7,209 bases of DNA. It comes from [Eubacterium] saphenum. GTDB lineage: Bacteria; Bacillota; Clostridia; Oscillospirales; Ruminococcaceae. The stretch is taken from contig SFHN01000061.1 of the NCBI GenBank assembly GCA_004555635.1, positions 1 to 7,209 on the forward strand. The letters are read 5' to 3'. Below are positions 6,349 to 7,209 of this stretch, in pieces. Made by a program: the position numbers and the translations under genes. Below the pieces are notes generated by a model. The model was not told the DNA's origin, made no database searches, and saw only the letters and a program-made list of their open reading frames with translations. Positions within the stretch are counted from its first letter, which is position 1. Each line of letters starts with the position of its first letter.

Positions 6349-7209
6349 CTAGTCGGTTCTGACAGCCTTCATTTCCTTTTTGTTTTCGTACATTCGCTTG
6401 TCGGCAATGTTAAACAGCTCCTCGTAGCTTTCGCCGTCCTCGGGCGCACTTGCCATTCCGCAGGCAACAGACAGCCTTATGTCCTCGAAGCCGCATAGTG
6501 TGTCGCCGTTCTGGCAGCGCAGCTTTTCCATCAGTTCATACCGCGCGTCGTAGTCGCCGCTCATAAGCAGCGCGACAAACTCGTCGCCGCCTATTCTGAA
6601 CACGGGGCTGTGGCAGAATATCTCGCAGATAAATTTTCCGGCGGTGCAAAGCAGCTTATCTCCCGCCTCGTGACCGTAGGTGTCGTTTGCGCGTTTGAGG
6701 TAGTTAAGGTCGCAGACTACTACCGCGAAATTGCTCTGCGGCTCTTTGATAAACTTTTCGGTGTACTCAAGGTAGCAAGCCTTGTTTTTAAGCCCCGTAA
6801 GGCTGTCAATTTTTGCAGCGGCGTTGATTTTTTCGATGTATACTTGCGTGGTGTCCGCCATAACTGCGATACTTTCAGAGAGCGTTTGCAGTTCATCGGA
6901 GGTCTGGCAGATATAGTTCTTGTCCCATTTGCCCTCGGCATAGCGCCCCGTGATTTCGGTGAGCTTTTTCAGCGGCTCGACAATGCGCGTTGTATACCGC
7001 ATTATTATCAGCACGGAGATTAGGAACACCGCCGCTGATGACGCAGTACATATAGCTATCAGGCGGTTGCGGTTGGCGTTGATTTCGGACAGCGGAACGC
7101 TTACCAGCAGGCGCATACCGTTCACCAGCGTGTTGCAGTAGATTGCGCTGACGCTTCCGTCATCCTCGGTGTATTTCAGTATGTCCCCCGACTTGTTTAT
7201 CGTGGTCAT
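6349..7209 (-). CDS. Cache-HAMP-GGDEF diguanylate cyclase, 5' end outside the window
   Basis: The 286 residues seen are the C-terminal part of a membrane diguanylate cyclase that makes c-di-GMP from two GTP. In order: the end of an extracytoplasmic Cache-like sensor (about 1-45), a membrane segment (about 49-70), a HAMP linker (about 71-122, with Pro79 and DEL at 105-107), a short helix, and a GGDEF domain (about 133-286). The domain begins DSLTGL and keeps DLNYLK (167-172), NDTYGHEAGD (175-184) and an intact GGDEF (207-211), so it should be catalytically active. The RxxD inhibitory site expected at 198-201 reads FCHS, so product feedback by that site is probably absent. A methionine codon falls at the window edge, but it lies inside the sensor with no first membrane segment before it, so the true start is beyond 7209. 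The stop is 15 bases before the Cache-only gene, forming an operon. Confidence 0.93.
   Translation of the reverse strand: MTTINKSGDILKYTEDDGSVSAIYCNTLVNGMRLLVSVPLSEINANRNRLIAICTASSAAVFLISVLIIMRYTTRIVEPLKKLTEITGRYAEGKWDKNYICQTSDELQTLSESIAVMADTTQVYIEKINAAAKIDSLTGLKNKACYLEYTEKFIKEPQSNFAVVVCDLNYLKRANDTYGHEAGDKLLCTAGKFICEIFCHSPVFRIGGDEFVALLMSGDYDARYELMEKLRCQNGDTLCGFEDIRLSVACGMASAPEDGESYEELFNIADKRMYENKKEMKAVRTD

Noticed and set aside
1..7209. Defence, phage, toxin-antitoxin, CRISPR or transposon content
   Set aside because: No array, terminal repeats, integrase, transposase, nuclease-helicase or small toxin gene was seen on either strand; all long frames are accounted for by the listed genes.

Overview
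The window looks like ordinary chromosome of a spore-forming or formerly spore-forming Clostridia-type Firmicute, plausibly of the Ruminococcaceae/Oscillospiraceae group. The evidence is a SpoVS orthologue next to a YmdB-type phosphoesterase (a pair also adjacent in Bacillus subtilis), strong AGGAGG-type ribosome binding sites, a consensus sigma-A type promoter, and a Cache/GGDEF sensory pair of a kind common in clostridial genomes. GC-ending codons are frequent, so base composition is moderately high for a Firmicute. The family assignment is an inference and no genus can be named.

Layout: positions 5-34 hold the terminator of an upstream gene outside the window. An extended -10 promoter (117-145) then drives a plus-strand series: purA (199-1482), a ymdB-like phosphodiesterase overlapping it by one base (1482-2258), and spoVS (2303-2563), followed by a terminator-like hairpin (2577-2609). 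A second plus-strand series has no obvious promoter of its own: a cytoplasmic type I asparaginase (2660-3646), araD (3668-4360) and a uridine-kinase-like P-loop kinase (4401-5315). A strong, probably bidirectional terminator (5322-5373) separates these from a minus-strand pair read towards it: a 5'-truncated Cache-HAMP-GGDEF diguanylate cyclase (6349-7209, running off the right edge) and a Cache protein with two membrane segments and no output domain (5386-6333).

Functionally, the first series joins AMP synthesis (PurA) to two regulators of developmental fate (YmdB and SpoVS). The second holds three cytoplasmic enzymes of small-molecule metabolism: asparagine to aspartate, ribulose-5-phosphate to xylulose-5-phosphate, and a likely (deoxy)nucleoside phosphorylation. 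Aspartate is a PurA substrate, which links the two series loosely, but the co-operation is inference. The minus-strand pair is an extracytoplasmic sensing and c-di-GMP synthesis module.

There is no CRISPR array, insertion sequence, tRNA, rRNA, phage gene or recognisable defence system. I see no clear undescribed system. The points most worth checking are the output-less Cache protein beside its GGDEF neighbour, the hairpin lying between the only good Shine-Dalgarno and the start of spoVS, and the promoterless downstream series behind a possible leaky terminator. Every intergenic stretch is shorter than 300 bases.
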